Positions 6,958-16,333 of a stretch of 64,000 bases of DNA are shown in pieces; the stretch's first letter is position 1, and each line of letters opens with the position of its first letter. Origin of the DNA: Butyrivibrio sp. NC2002 (lineage in GTDB: Bacteria; Bacillota; Clostridia; Lachnospirales; Lachnospiraceae); NCBI RefSeq assembly GCF_000702265.1, contig NZ_KL370880.1, forward strand, positions 496,001 to 560,000, in the 5' to 3' direction. Made by a program: the position numbers and the translations under genes. Under the pieces are notes generated by a model. It was not told the DNA's origin and searched no databases. It saw only the letters and a list, made by a program, of their open reading frames with translations.

Positions 6958-9228
6958 ATGAAACCATTTGGACAAAGTAACTCGATGAAAGAATTGCTGA
7001 AAAAGTTAAAGAGGCATGACACACTGGTTATGGCGGCAGGTGTGGTTGCAGCAACAATTTTATGTGGTGTGTTTGTGTATGTAACTACCCCGGCAATCAG
7101 TGCGGATGCAGCAGCAAAAGAGGTGGAGAAAGATTCCCTCGGCGTTCAGAGGAAGGCCAGTGAACAGCTTAGCGAAATCGACTCTTACCTTGAAAGACTC
7201 GATCAGGTTGTGACAAACAGCCAGAATCTCGTAAGTGAGATAGAGAAGAGGCAGACGGAAATTAACAATAATTCCGAGCATAAGGAAACCGAAACAAATA
7301 ACACTAACAGTACCAAGGTTGTTGAAAAGATTAGCGGACTGGATAAAGAGCTCGCATCTATACATGACGAAATAAAGAACACCTCTGAGCAGGTAAAAAA
7401 TCTTACAGAAACCTTCAAGAATGGAGGAAGCGGCAATAATAAGAAAGATAACGCGGATCTTTCACAGATAAGTAACGCACTTGATGATATCAAAAAGTCA
7501 TGTGATAAGTCAGGTGACCAGATATCGGGACTTGTAGCATCAATCAAGACCGGCAGGGAAGAATCGGATAAAAAGGTTCTTGGCAATCTGGAAAAGATCG
7601 AGCAGGAGCTTGGCAAAGTCAACTCAAACGATACCCTCACAAGACTTGAAAGTGAGCTTTCAAAGACACAGGGCAACTATTCTTTACTTATTAAAGAAAT
7701 GGAAAAAACTGTTGGCGACGGACTTGATAAAGTGGATAAGAATCTTACAAAGACATCTGATGATGTAAATGGTGTCGGCAAAAAAGTAAAGAAGGTCGAA
7801 GAACACGTTGATAGTGTTGATACCAAGATGGGAAGTGTTGAAGAGCATGTTGGCAGTGTTGATACCAAGATGGGAAGTGTTGAAGCGCATGTTGGCAGTG
7901 TTGATACCAAGATGGGAAGCGTTGAGGAACATGTTGGCAGTGTTGATACCAAGATGGGAAGCGTTGAGGAACATGTTGGTAGTGTTGAGAATAAGATGGG
8001 CAGCGTTGAACAAGGCGTAAACGATGTCCTGGGATCACAGAAAAACACTGATAGTAAGATCGGAGAGATCAATAGTTCTATCGAAGGCGTTGAAGGCAGC
8101 ATAAGTGATATCAATAAGAATATTGATATTATTTTCAAAAGGTTAGACGAGTCTTTTAAGAAAGTGGCTGATGAGAAAAAGAAGCTGGCATCCACATTAG
8201 CCACATTGGGAGTTGACATAGAAGATACTGAAAACGGGGTGCCAACATTTGATGATATCGATAATGCTATCAGGAAACTACCTTCAAAAATAAAGTCAGA
8301 AGCTCAATTTGAGTATGTTAAGCATAGCCATAAGGATAAAAACGGAAATGTTGTAAATGGCGAAAACTGCCCTACACATGGGGGATGCTTTACTCAGCCT
8401 GTATACCACACACATTCGGACGGATGTTTTAAAATTGTGAATACCTACTATGTACATAGAGATTGCTTTTCTGTAACCGGAGTTGGAATTGATATACCCT
8501 ATTGTGAATTTTGCGGAAAAGAGGTCAGAAATGGACATATCGATATTTTGACTAAGAGAGATCTGGATAAATTTGGCATACCTGAAGGCGAAGTAAAAAA
8601 AAATCCGTTGGAAGTTTTTAAACGATATAAAATAAAGGGTGTGTACAAAGTGGAAACAAAATCGACCACTGTTCTTACCTGTACAAAAGGCAACACACAT
8701 GTTGATGGTTACAGAGCAGGATGCGGACACAAATCCGGGGAAATAATAGAGGTTAGAATAAAATATGGTAAGCATGATGATTTAATAGGCGGAAGCCTTA
8801 TGAGCAAAAAATCACATTATTTTGACGGCATGGTTCTTGATTCTGAGACTTTTACTCTTGATGAGGTTGAGGAATATAATTCTGAAATAATGAATGAGGA
8901 AGAAGAGGATGCAGAAGAGCCTGAAGATGTAGACATTCTTTTTGAAACAGAGGAAATACCAAATGGGGAAGAGTCTGACGCACCTGAAAGTGGTAATGAC
9001 TCATCTCAGGAAAATACGAATGATCCGGAAAATCAGACTTCTGAAGAAAAAGCCAAAACACCGGATGGTGAAGCTGTGAGCTTAGATGATGCGGGAAACG
9101 AGTTTGCTGATGAAAACCGGAATATGGATATATATAATACAGAAAATACGGATGGATCAGACCCTGAAAAATCTGATAAGGCGCCTAAAGCAGACGCAGA
9201 TAGTGCCAAGGAAGAGGGTATTAACTAG
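6958..9228 (+). CDS. Membrane-anchored coiled-coil protein with tandem repeats and Cys/His region
   Basis: I do not recognise this 756-residue protein. In order it shows a basic N-terminus, one membrane segment or uncleaved signal anchor at about residues 22-44, a long polar helical region (about 50-430) rich in Lys, Asp and Ser typical of coiled coil, a block of 14-residue repeats (core VGSVDTKMGSVEE, about residues 280-350), a Cys/His-rich region (about 455-615, with NCPTHGGC, HTHSDGC, HRDC, CEFCGK, CTKGNTH and GCGHKSG), and a very acidic Glu/Asp/Asn tail (about 640-756). The paired Cys/His groups suggest metal or disulfide sites. The ATG at 6958 follows AAGGCGG with a 10-base gap; an in-frame ATG at 6937 lies before that site and is less likely. 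It is probably an extracytoplasmic structural or surface protein. It has its own promoter and long leader. Confidence 0.8.
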   Translation: MKPFGQSNSMKELLKKLKRHDTLVMAAGVVAATILCGVFVYVTTPAISADAAAKEVEKDSLGVQRKASEQLSEIDSYLERLDQVVTNSQNLVSEIEKRQTEINNNSEHKETETNNTNSTKVVEKISGLDKELASIHDEIKNTSEQVKNLTETFKNGGSGNNKKDNADLSQISNALDDIKKSCDKSGDQISGLVASIKTGREESDKKVLGNLEKIEQELGKVNSNDTLTRLESELSKTQGNYSLLIKEMEKTVGDGLDKVDKNLTKTSDDVNGVGKKVKKVEEHVDSVDTKMGSVEEHVGSVDTKMGSVEAHVGSVDTKMGSVEEHVGSVDTKMGSVEEHVGSVENKMGSVEQGVNDVLGSQKNTDSKIGEINSSIEGVEGSISDINKNIDIIFKRLDESFKKVADEKKKLASTLATLGVDIEDTENGVPTFDDIDNAIRKLPSKIKSEAQFEYVKHSHKDKNGNVVNGENCPTHGGCFTQPVYHTHSDGCFKIVNTYYVHRDCFSVTGVGIDIPYCEFCGKEVRNGHIDILTKRDLDKFGIPEGEVKKNPLEVFKRYKIKGVYKVETKSTTVLTCTKGNTHVDGYRAGCGHKSGEIIEVRIKYGKHDDLIGGSLMSKKSHYFDGMVLDSETFTLDEVEEYNSEIMNEEEEDAEEPEDVDILFETEEIPNGEESDAPESGNDSSQENTNDPENQTSEEKAKTPDGEAVSLDDAGNEFADENRNMDIYNTENTDGSDPEKSDKAPKADADSAKEEGIN
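7795..8010 (+). repeat. In-frame 42-base tandem repeats
   Basis: About five copies of a 42-base unit (14 codons), for example around AGTGTTGATACCAAGATGGG, lie inside the coiled-coil gene. Copies differ by only a few mostly silent bases, so expansion or homogenisation looks recent. Copy number could vary between strains. Confidence 0.9.
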
Positions 9229-9294
9229 GGCTCTTCTTTGGGTAGCGCCGAAGGAGAAGGTAAGCTGGCTTCTAAGTGATGGATATGTCATTTC

Positions 9295-9322
9295 TTGACA
9301 TGTATCTGATTTCGGCTATAAA
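9295..9322 (+). promoter_or_regulatory. Promoter of the COG0523 GTPase pair
   Basis: A consensus TTGACA (9295-9300), a 16-base spacer and TATAAA (9317-9322), with about 40 bases of leader. I looked for a Zur-like palindrome around it and saw none I would defend. Confidence 0.65.
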
Positions 9323-9372
9323 ATTATGTCGTTGTACGATAGATTTTAAATAAAGAACGGAGAGTGATAGAA

Positions 9373-10551
9373 ATGACAAAAATTGACATTATATCCGGTT
9401 TCCTCGGAGCAGGTAAGACAACTCTTATCAAAAAGCTCTTAAAGGAAGCTCTGGCTGGTACAAAAACTGTACTTATAGAGAATGAGTTTGGCGAAATTGG
9501 TATAGACGGCGGTTTCTTAAAAGAATCCGGAATCGACATTAGAGAGATGAATTCAGGCTGTATATGCTGCTCACTTGTGGGAGATTTTGGTACATCCCTT
9601 AAGGAAGTAATGGATACTTATGCTCCTGAACGTATTCTTATTGAGCCTTCCGGAGTAGGTAAGCTTTCAGATGTTATGAGAGCTATTCAGAACGTAGCTG
9701 ACGAAAATGCCGACCTTACAATGAATAGCGCAGTAACAGTTGTAGACGTTAGTAAAGCAAAGGTTTATATCAAGAACTTTGGCGAATTCTTTACAAACCA
9801 GATCGAGAATGCCGGAACAATTATTCTTACAAGAACAGATAAGGCAGACGCTGCCAAGATAGAGACTGCAGTTGAGCTTATCAGACAGCACAACAGCAAG
9901 GCTACTATAATAACAACTCCTCTTGATCAGCTTACAGGTAAGGAAATCCTTGATACATTTGAAGGAAATCATGATCTCGAGGCAGAACTGTTAAAAGAGG
10001 TAATGGAACAGGAGCATCATGAACATCATCATCACCATGATCACGGTTCAGAGAAGTTTACAGATGAAGAAGGCGTAACTGTTTACAGAGCTCACCACCA
10101 TGATGAGGATGATGAGCACGAACACCACCACGACCATGATCATGATGAACACGAACACCACCACGACCATGATCACGATGAGCATGAGCACCATCACGAC
10201 CATGATCACGATGAGCACGAGCACCATCACGACCATGATGAGCATGAACACCATCATCACCACGATGCTGATGATGTATTTATCAGCTGGGGAATGGAGA
10301 CTCCTTCCAAATACAATAAGGAAGAGATCAAATCTATGCTCTCAAGGCTTGAGGATGAGGAAACATTCGGTATTGTCCTCAGAGCTAAAGGTATGGTACC
10401 TGATGAAAACGGCGGATGGATAGAATTCGACTATGTTCCGGGTGAGCCCACTATCAGAGAGGGCAGTGCCGATGTAACAGGTAAGTTCTGTGTTATAGGT
10501 GCTGAACTGAATCAGGATAACCTTGAGAAACTGTTCCGCAGAAAACTTTAA
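9373..10551 (+). CDS. COG0523 (CobW/ZNG1-type) GTPase with long His-rich loop
   Basis: A 392-residue G3E-family GTPase thought to deliver metal, often zinc, to client proteins. It has the P-loop GFLGAGKTT (9-17), the family metal motif CxCC (Cys63, Cys65, Cys66 in GCICC), the switch/Walker B region ILIEPSGVG (88-96), a TRTD guanine-specificity variant (153-156) and a C-terminal CobW_C domain (about 302-392). Between the domains, residues 214-297 are almost only His, Asp and Glu (repeats of HDHDEHEHHH), a likely metal-storage loop. GGAG at 9359-9362 suits the ATG at 9373; a GTG at 9364 is too close to it. The second GTPase follows 55 bases later. Confidence 0.9.
   Translation: MTKIDIISGFLGAGKTTLIKKLLKEALAGTKTVLIENEFGEIGIDGGFLKESGIDIREMNSGCICCSLVGDFGTSLKEVMDTYAPERILIEPSGVGKLSDVMRAIQNVADENADLTMNSAVTVVDVSKAKVYIKNFGEFFTNQIENAGTIILTRTDKADAAKIETAVELIRQHNSKATIITTPLDQLTGKEILDTFEGNHDLEAELLKEVMEQEHHEHHHHHDHGSEKFTDEEGVTVYRAHHHDEDDEHEHHHDHDHDEHEHHHDHDHDEHEHHHDHDHDEHEHHHDHDEHEHHHHHDADDVFISWGMETPSKYNKEEIKSMLSRLEDEETFGIVLRAKGMVPDENGGWIEFDYVPGEPTIREGSADVTGKFCVIGAELNQDNLEKLFRRKL
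10114..10262 (+). repeat. In-frame repeats coding the His-rich loop
   Basis: A 33-base unit (11 codons, reading DHDHDEHEHHH) repeats about four times with few changes, followed by shorter degenerate copies. This part of the gene may vary in length between strains. Confidence 0.85.
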
Positions 10552-10563
10552 TGAAATGATCAC

Positions 10564-10584
10564 ACCCCGCTTTTTAAGCGGGGT
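10564..10584 (+). repeat. Intercistronic hairpin between the two GTPase genes
   Basis: ACCCCGCTT and AAGCGGGGT form a perfect 9-base stem with a 3-base loop, but no U-run follows. It is either a weak terminator that sets the ratio of the two products or an RNA-stability element. Confidence 0.65.
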
Positions 10585-10606
10585 AAATGTGTATAAGGAT
10601 TGATTG

Positions 10607-11575
10607 ATGTTTGGAAGGAATATAGAAAAGAAAATGAAACCGGTTTATGTAATAAATGGCTTTCTTGACAGTGGAAAAACAGACTTTTTCAAATATACCA
10701 TTACGCAGCCTTATTTTAAGACAAAAGGTCTTACTCTTTTGATCGTCTGCGAAGAAGGCGAAAATGAATATTCGGAAAATGTTCTTAAGCAAACAAATAC
10801 TGTCATGGAGATCATTGAAGATGAAGAAGAACTTACACCTTCAGCTATGATGGCTTTGGAAGCAAAGTATGACCCTGAAAGAATACTTATAGAGTATAAC
10901 GGCATGTGGAATTACAAGAACTTCAAGCTTCCGAAGAAGTGGAAATTGGAGCAGCAGATCACAGTTATAGATGCTTCCAATTTTGAGCTGTATTTTACAA
11001 ATATGAAGTCTCTGTTATCTGAGCAGCTTAGAAATTCAGATCTTATCTTGTTTAACAGATGTGATGGAATTGAGGATCTGGCAACATATAAGCGCAATGT
11101 AAAGGCTATAAATCAGAAGGCGGATATTATTTTTGAAGATATGAACGGAGAGGTTGATGTCACTCTTGATGAGGATCTTCCGTTTGATCTTAACGCCGAT
11201 CCTATAGAACTTAACAACTTTGGTTATGGTATGTTTTACCTTGATGCTCTTGAGCACGTTGACCGCTATGACGGCAAGAATGTCAAGTTTACAGCAATGG
11301 TAGCCAAGCCATTTGATATGGCAGACAATGCATTCATACCCGGAAGAATGGCTATGACATGCTGTGCTGAAGATATGCAGTTCCTTGGCTTTAAGTGTGA
11401 GTATGATGATGCTCCCAAGCTTAAAGAAAAAGAATGGATAACAGTTACCTGTCATGTAAAGAAGGCACTTGTACCTGAGTATCAGGGAGTAGGACCGCTC
11501 CTTAGCGTTATAGATATTGAGCATGTATCAGAGCCTAAGAGTCCTGTTATAGATTTTTCAAATCCTAATGAGTAA
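10607..11575 (+). CDS. CobW-like GTPase fused to a TIGR03943/DUF1980-like C-terminal domain
   Basis: A 322-residue protein. The N-terminus (about 11-200) is a G3E GTPase with the P-loop NGFLDSGKT (17-25), an IEYNG switch region and FNRCD for guanine binding. It lacks the CxCC motif of its neighbour; VCEEGENEYSE stands near that region. The C-terminus (about 205-322) does not look like CobW_C. It carries NAFIPGRMAMTCCAED, then ITVTCHVKK and SVIDIEHVSEP, which resembles the extracytoplasmic C-terminal domain of TIGR03943/YcgQ proteins (DUF1980), known neighbours of COG0523 GTPases. That domain assignment is by eye. AAGGA at 10596-10600 supports the ATG at 10607; a TTG at 10604 and an ATG at 10634 are alternatives. 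Likely role: metal handling with the upstream GTPase. Confidence 0.75.
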   Translation: MFGRNIEKKMKPVYVINGFLDSGKTDFFKYTITQPYFKTKGLTLLIVCEEGENEYSENVLKQTNTVMEIIEDEEELTPSAMMALEAKYDPERILIEYNGMWNYKNFKLPKKWKLEQQITVIDASNFELYFTNMKSLLSEQLRNSDLILFNRCDGIEDLATYKRNVKAINQKADIIFEDMNGEVDVTLDEDLPFDLNADPIELNNFGYGMFYLDALEHVDRYDGKNVKFTAMVAKPFDMADNAFIPGRMAMTCCAEDMQFLGFKCEYDDAPKLKEKEWITVTCHVKKALVPEYQGVGPLLSVIDIEHVSEPKSPVIDFSNPNE

Positions 11576-11595
11576 AACAGAAATTTGAACATAAG

Positions 11596-11637
11596 AAAAA
11601 GCATCGATATCGGTGAGAAGATATCGATGCTTTTTAA
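11596..11637. terminator. Bidirectional terminator between GTPase gene and rpsT
   Basis: A perfect 16-base stem (11596-11611 and 11620-11635, core GCATCGATATC) with an A-run on the left arm and a T-run on the right, so it serves both converging genes. Confidence 0.9.
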
Positions 11638-11655
11638 CATTTATTTTTATTCTAT

Positions 11656-11919
11656 TTATGCAAGCTTGTTTACAGCAAGAGCAAGACGAGAAACTTTTCT
11701 TGAAGCTGTATTCTTCTTGAATACGCCCTTTGACTCAGCCTTGTCGATAGCAGATGTAGCAGCAAGAAGTGCCTTAGCAGCCTCTTCCTTGTTACCAGCT
11801 TCGATTGCTGATCTTACCTTCTTGATTTCAGTCTTAACAGCTGATTTGATAGCCTGATTTCTAGCAGCTTTCTTCTGGTTTGTAAGAATTCTCTTCTTGG
11901 CAGATTTGATATTAGCCAT
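11656..11919 (-). CDS. rpsT: 30S ribosomal protein S20
   Basis: An 87-residue basic protein beginning MANIKSAKKRI, the standard S20 opening, and rich in Ala, Lys and Arg. It binds 16S rRNA in the small subunit. GGAGG (minus strand, 11929-11925) sits 5 bases before the ATG at 11919; a longer in-frame start at 11931 would put that site inside the gene. It has its own promoter and terminator and stands opposite to lepA, an arrangement often seen in Firmicutes. Confidence 0.97.
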   Translation of the reverse strand: MANIKSAKKRILTNQKKAARNQAIKSAVKTEIKKVRSAIEAGNKEEAAKALLAATSAIDKAESKGVFKKNTASRKVSRLALAVNKLA

Positions 11920-12018
11920 AATGTCCTCCATATTGTTACTTAAATTTAATTTGATACGTTTTCAAGTTATATGGCTATGAAACCGGACACGGACAGTCAA
12001 TGCCACATACACCGATAT

Positions 12019-12047
12019 ATTTTAGCCATTTACAAGCCGTATGTCAA
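12019..12047 (-). promoter_or_regulatory. Promoter of rpsT
   Basis: Minus-strand TTGACA (12047-12042), 17 bases, TAAAAT (12024-12019): close to consensus. The leader would be about 93 bases, long enough for the S20 autoregulation known in other bacteria, though I see no specific structure. Confidence 0.75.
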
Positions 12048-12086
12048 CAGTATTTTCAATTTAAGTGTACTTTATACGTGTTCTTA

Positions 12087-12095
12087 TGATATTAT
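12087..12095 (+). promoter_or_regulatory. Possible extended -10 promoter of lepA
   Basis: TGATATTAT matches the extended -10 pattern TGnTATNNT; there is no clear -35 box. It lies about 80 bases before the lepA start. Confidence 0.4.
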
Positions 12096-12174
12096 AGGAT
12101 AGATTTTGTAATTAGTCACGACTTCTTGAATGCAAAAGATTTTTTGCAGAGAGTTAATAATAGGATGGAGTAAT

Positions 12175-13992
12175 ATGGCAGGTATAGATCAGAGTAAAAT
12201 CAGAAATTTTTGCATAGTAGCGCATATAGATCATGGCAAGTCTACACTTGCGGATCGAATGATCGAGACCACAGGTGTACTTACCAGCAGAGAGATGCAG
12301 AACCAGGTGCTGGACAACATGGAGATCGAACGAGAGAGAGGAATAACCATTAAATCTCAGGCTGTTCGAATGATTTATAAGGCAAAAGACGGTGAGGAGT
12401 ATATCTTTAACATGATAGACACTCCCGGACATGTCGATTTCGGATACGAGGTTTCACGAAGCCTTGCGGCATGTGACGGAGCAATCCTTGTAGTTGATGC
12501 CACGCAAGGTGTAGAGGCACAGACTCTTGCCAATGTTTATCTTGCTCTTGACCATGACCTTGATGTTTTCCCGGTTATCAACAAGATTGACTTGCCCAGC
12601 GCAAGACCTGATGAAGTAAAAGAAGAAATAGAAGATGTGATAGGAATTGAAGCTCACGATGCACCTTTGGTATCTGCCAAGCTTGGTACAGGTATAGAGG
12701 ATGTGCTTGAAGCTGTTGTGACAAGGATTCCTGCACCGACAGGAGATGCCGGTGCGCCGCTTAAGGCACTTATTTTTGATTCAGTATATGATTCGTATCG
12801 CGGAGTTATTGTATTTGTCCGCGTAAGAGATGGTGTCCTTAAAAAGGGAATGATGGCAAAATGCATGGCATCCGGAGCATCATGGGAAGTTGTTGAGGTT
12901 GGATATTTTGGTCCCGGACAGTTTATTCCCTGTGATGAACTTTCTGCCGGAAGCGTTGGATATTTTACTGCATCTATCAAAAACATTCAGGATGCAAGAG
13001 TTGGTGATACTGTAACTGAGAGCACAAATCCCTGTGATGAGGCTCTTCCCGGTTACAAGAAGGTCATGCCTATGGTATACTGCGGTTTGTATCCTGCAGA
13101 TACCGCAAGATATCCAGAACTTAGAGACGCGCTTGAAAAGCTTCAGTTAAATGATGCGTCCCTTTTCTATGAACCTGAAACCTCACAGGCTCTTGGATTC
13201 GGATTCAGAGCAGGATTTTTGGGACTGCTGCACCTTGAAGTAATTCAGGAAAGACTTGAAAGAGAATATAACCTCGACCTTGTTACCACAGCTCCCGGCG
13301 TAGTTTACAAGGTTCATAAGACAGACGGAACAGTCTTTGATCTGACTAATCCCGCCAACCTTCCTGATCCGGCTGAAATTGAGTACATGGAGGAGCCGAT
13401 AGTAAATGGTGAGATAATGGTTACTACCGATTATGTTGGTTCCATTATGCAGCTTTGCCAGGAGAGAAGAGGAAGATACATAAGTACCGAATATATCGAA
13501 GCAACCAGAGCTGTACTAAAGTATGAGCTTCCTCTAAATGAGATAATATATGACTTCTTTGATGCTCTTAAGTCCAGATCAAGAGGCTATGCGTCATTTG
13601 ATTATGAGATCAAGGGCTACGAACAGTCACAGCTTGTTAAGCTTGATATCCTTATCAATCATGAGCAGGTGGATGCGCTTTCATTTATTGTCCACAAAGA
13701 TGGTGCGTATGAGCGCGGAAGAAAGATGTGTGAGAAGCTTAAGGGAGAAATTCCAAGACATCTGTTTGAAATACCGATCCAGGCGGCTGTTGGCGGCAAG
13801 ATAATTGCAAGAGAAACAGTTAAGGCTATGAGAAAGGATGTCCTTGCCAAGTGCTATGGTGGTGATATCAGCCGAAAGAGAAAACTTCTTGAAAAACAGA
13901 AGGAAGGTAAGAAAAAGATGCGCCAGATCGGTAGCGTTGAAATTCCTCAGCAGGCATTCCTTAGTGTACTTAAGCTTGATGAGGACAATTGA
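12175..13992 (+). CDS. lepA: Elongation factor 4 (LepA)
   Basis: A 605-residue translational GTPase that rescues or back-translocates ribosomes and helps small-subunit assembly. G1 is [10 protein letters not shown]3 [12 protein letters not shown] and G4 NKIDLP, and the LepA-specific C-terminal domain is present to the end. The start at 12175 ([12 protein letters not shown]) is preceded by GGATGGAG at 12163-12170; an upstream ATG at 12130 has no ribosome site. hemW follows after 27 bases, the usual lepA-hemW order in Firmicutes. Confidence 0.97.
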   Translation: MAGIDQSKIRNFCIVAHIDHGKSTLADRMIETTGVLTSREMQNQVLDNMEIERERGITIKSQAVRMIYKAKDGEEYIFNMIDTPGHVDFGYEVSRSLAACDGAILVVDATQGVEAQTLANVYLALDHDLDVFPVINKIDLPSARPDEVKEEIEDVIGIEAHDAPLVSAKLGTGIEDVLEAVVTRIPAPTGDAGAPLKALIFDSVYDSYRGVIVFVRVRDGVLKKGMMAKCMASGASWEVVEVGYFGPGQFIPCDELSAGSVGYFTASIKNIQDARVGDTVTESTNPCDEALPGYKKVMPMVYCGLYPADTARYPELRDALEKLQLNDASLFYEPETSQALGFGFRAGFLGLLHLEVIQERLEREYNLDLVTTAPGVVYKVHKTDGTVFDLTNPANLPDPAEIEYMEEPIVNGEIMVTTDYVGSIMQLCQERRGRYISTEYIEATRAVLKYELPLNEIIYDFFDALKSRSRGYASFDYEIKGYEQSQLVKLDILINHEQVDALSFIVHKDGAYERGRKMCEKLKGEIPRHLFEIPIQAAVGGKIIARETVKAMRKDVLAKCYGGDISRKRKLLEKQKEGKKKMRQIGSVEIPQQAFLSVLKLDEDN

Positions 13993-14019
13993 GTTTTTTA
14001 GGCCACATAGGGGGATATA

Positions 14020-15225
14020 TTGAAAAAACTTGGGATATATGTTCATATACCATTCTGCATTCGTAAGTGTCTGTACTGCGACTTCCTCTCCTTTTCGGAG
14101 GGGGAGGAGCGCCGGGCACTTTATTTTGATGCTCTGAAAAAAGAGATAGCATATTCTGCCAAAGAATGCTCGGGATATGAAACGGAATCTGTTTTTATAG
14201 GAGGCGGAACACCGACAAGTGTTGACCCTGACTATATTACAGAGATAATGAAGCTTCTTAAGGATAATTACAATATATTGGAAAACGCGGAGATAACGAT
14301 AGAATGTAATCCGGGTACTGCGGATTTTTCTGCGCTGAAAAAATACAGGGAAGCAGGGATTAACAGGCTCAGTATAGGCCTTCAGTCTGCAAATGATGAT
14401 GAGCTAAAAAGGCTTGGAAGAATACATAACAGAAAGCAGTTTGAAGATTGCTACCAAAATGCACGGATGGCCGGATTTGAAAATGTAAATGTTGATCTTA
14501 TGAGCGCGCTTCCGGGGCAGAAAATTTCGGATTGGGAAAATAACCTTAACTATGTTCTTGGCCTTGACCCTAAACCTGAACATATTTCTGCATATAGTCT
14601 CATAATTGAGGAGGGTACTCCTTTTTATGATTTGTACAATGATGAAGCCTGTAAAGATTGTAGTTTGGCAGCGCTACCCCTTCCTGATGAAGATACAGAA
14701 AGAAATATGTACTACCTCACAAAAGAACTGCTTGGGAAAAAGGGATATCACCGGTATGAGATATCAAACTATGCTGCAGGCACTTACGAATGTCTTCACA
14801 ACAAAAGATATTGGGAGTGCAGGGATTACATAGGTTTTGGCATTGGAGCTGCGTCTTTAATGAATGGGGTGCGCTATTCAAATATAAGGGATATGTCCAA
14901 ATACATAAGCTGTTTCACAAAAGAAGATTCTGTAAGCGACATAAAAAGCGGCGATGAGATGCTCAAAGACATAAGGGAAAATACTGAAAAACTTACTGAA
15001 ACTGCCAAAATGGAAGAGTTTATGTTTTTGGGACTTAGGATGACAAAAGGCGTATCAATAAAGGAATTTAGGGATAAGTTCGGAAAAGAAATCCATGAAA
15101 TATATGGAAATGTCATATCATCCCTGAGAGAAGAAGGCTTACTTGAAGTGACAGAGGACTCTGTCAGACTGACTGATAAGGGAATGGATGTAAGCAATTA
15201 CTGCATGGCAGAGTTTCTTTTGTAA
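14020..15225 (+). CDS. hemW: HemW-like radical SAM haem chaperone
   Basis: A 401-residue radical SAM protein with the cluster motif Cys13-Cys17-Cys20 (PFCIRKCLYC), then GGGTPTS and the HemW C-terminal domain. Often annotated as oxygen-independent coproporphyrinogen oxidase, but the CxxxCxxC without the extra Cys of HemN, and the position after lepA, point to HemW, which binds haem. The start is a TTG at 14020, with GGGGG about 6 bases before it; no ATG lies nearby. It ends just before a hairpin at 15227. Confidence 0.92.
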   Translation: MKKLGIYVHIPFCIRKCLYCDFLSFSEGEERRALYFDALKKEIAYSAKECSGYETESVFIGGGTPTSVDPDYITEIMKLLKDNYNILENAEITIECNPGTADFSALKKYREAGINRLSIGLQSANDDELKRLGRIHNRKQFEDCYQNARMAGFENVNVDLMSALPGQKISDWENNLNYVLGLDPKPEHISAYSLIIEEGTPFYDLYNDEACKDCSLAALPLPDEDTERNMYYLTKELLGKKGYHRYEISNYAAGTYECLHNKRYWECRDYIGFGIGAASLMNGVRYSNIRDMSKYISCFTKEDSVSDIKSGDEMLKDIRENTEKLTETAKMEEFMFLGLRMTKGVSIKEFRDKFGKEIHEIYGNVISSLREEGLLEVTEDSVRLTDKGMDVSNYCMAEFLL

Positions 15226-15226
15226 A

Positions 15227-15259
15227 CAGATTCCTGCTTTTTGGAAAAACAGGAATCTG
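15227..15259. terminator. Hairpin between convergent hemW and pilT
   Basis: CAGATTCCTG and CAGGAATCTG form a 10-base perfect stem, with T5 and A5 in the loop that can add to it. No T-run follows on either strand, so termination strength is doubtful, but the location fits. Confidence 0.6.
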
Positions 15260-15271
15260 ATAAGATAAAGA

Positions 15272-16333
15272 TCATCTTAGTAGTTTTGCCTGAATGATAT
15301 CAGGATCCTGTGCGTATTGAACGGCCATATCTCTGCTGATAAGTCCTGATCTGCACATCTCTACAATGGCATCGTCCATTGTGATCATTCCAAGCTTTTT
15401 ATTTGTCTGCATTATTGTGATAAGCTGATGCGTCTTTCCTTCGCGGATCATGTTTCTTACGGCGCTTGTTACGTGGAGCACTTCAAATACTGCTCGTCTG
15501 CCGTCTCCACTTGGATTAGGGATCAGCTGCTGCGAAATAACAGCCTCAAGTACGTTTGCAAGCTGAATTCTGATCTGTTGCTGCTGGTGAGGTGGGAAGA
15601 CATCAATTATTCGGTCAACTGTGCTCGCGGCGCCTATTGTGTGAAGCGTCGATAATACAAGATGACCTGTTTCTGCAGCGGTTATAGCAGTGCTTATGGT
15701 CTCAAGATCTCGCATTTCACCCACAAGGATTACATCTGGATCTTCTCGCAAAGCAGCTCTAAGAGCATTTGCGTAACTGTTACTGTCAAGGCCTACTTCT
15801 CTTTGGTTGACTATACTTTTATTGTGCTGATACAAAAATTCTATAGGATCTTCAAGCGTGATGATATGTGCTTCCCTGTTATTGTTGATCTTATCAATTA
15901 TAGATGCCAGAGTTGTTGATTTTCCGGAACCTGTTGGACCGGTTACAAGGACAAGCCCGCGCTGTCTTTGATATAGATTGATAACAGATGAGGGAATCCC
16001 CAGAGCTTCTGCGTCGGGAATCTCTGTTGCAACCAGTCTGATTGCCAGGGCAACAGAACCTCTTTGCTTAAATGCATTTAGTCTGAAACGCCCCAAACCT
16101 CTAAGGGAAAAAGACATATCAAGTTGTCCGTTTGCTTCGAGTAATTCTTTTTGCTTGATGCTCATAAGCTCATCGGCTATTGACTGTGTATCGTCGGGCT
16201 TCATCTTGTCGTATCCTTCAAGGGCGATAAGATTGCCGTTTACACGCATCTTTGGCGGAATACCTACAGTGATATGTACATCTGAAGCGTTTACTTCTTT
16301 AGCTGTTTTGAGAATATCGTTAATACGTGACAT
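15272..16333 (-). CDS. pilT: Type IV pilus retraction ATPase PilT
   Basis: A 353-residue secretion-type ATPase. Walker A is GPTGSGKST (132-140), Walker B DPDVILVGEMRD, the His box GHLVLSTLHT, and the PilT-type C-terminal motif AVRNMIREGK follows. PilT powers retraction of type IV pili, used for twitching and for pulling in DNA. The ATG at 16333 has AGGGAG 6 bases ahead; an ATG at 16339 abuts that site and is less likely. No other pilus gene is in the window. comM and dprA lie divergently upstream. Confidence 0.93.
   Translation of the reverse strand: MSRINDILKTAKEVNASDVHITVGIPPKMRVNGNLIALEGYDKMKPDDTQSIADELMSIKQKELLEANGQLDMSFSLRGLGRFRLNAFKQRGSVALAIRLVATEIPDAEALGIPSSVINLYQRQRGLVLVTGPTGSGKSTTLASIIDKINNNREAHIITLEDPIEFLYQHNKSIVNQREVGLDSNSYANALRAALREDPDVILVGEMRDLETISTAITAAETGHLVLSTLHTIGAASTVDRIIDVFPPHQQQQIRIQLANVLEAVISQQLIPNPSGDGRRAVFEVLHVTSAVRNMIREGKTHQLITIMQTNKKLGMITMDDAIVEMCRSGLISRDMAVQYAQDPDIIQAKLLR

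Noticed and set aside
7795..8010. Possible CRISPR array
   Set aside because: The units are 42 bases, contiguous without unique spacers, and in frame within a coding gene.
7677..8219. 180-codon minus-strand frame with STLPTC repeats
   Set aside because: The repeats come from the 42-base units of the coiled-coil gene read backwards; no ribosome site and low-complexity product.
10564..10584. Full terminator between the two GTPase genes
   Set aside because: The stem is good but no T-run follows; kept as a hairpin of unknown effect.
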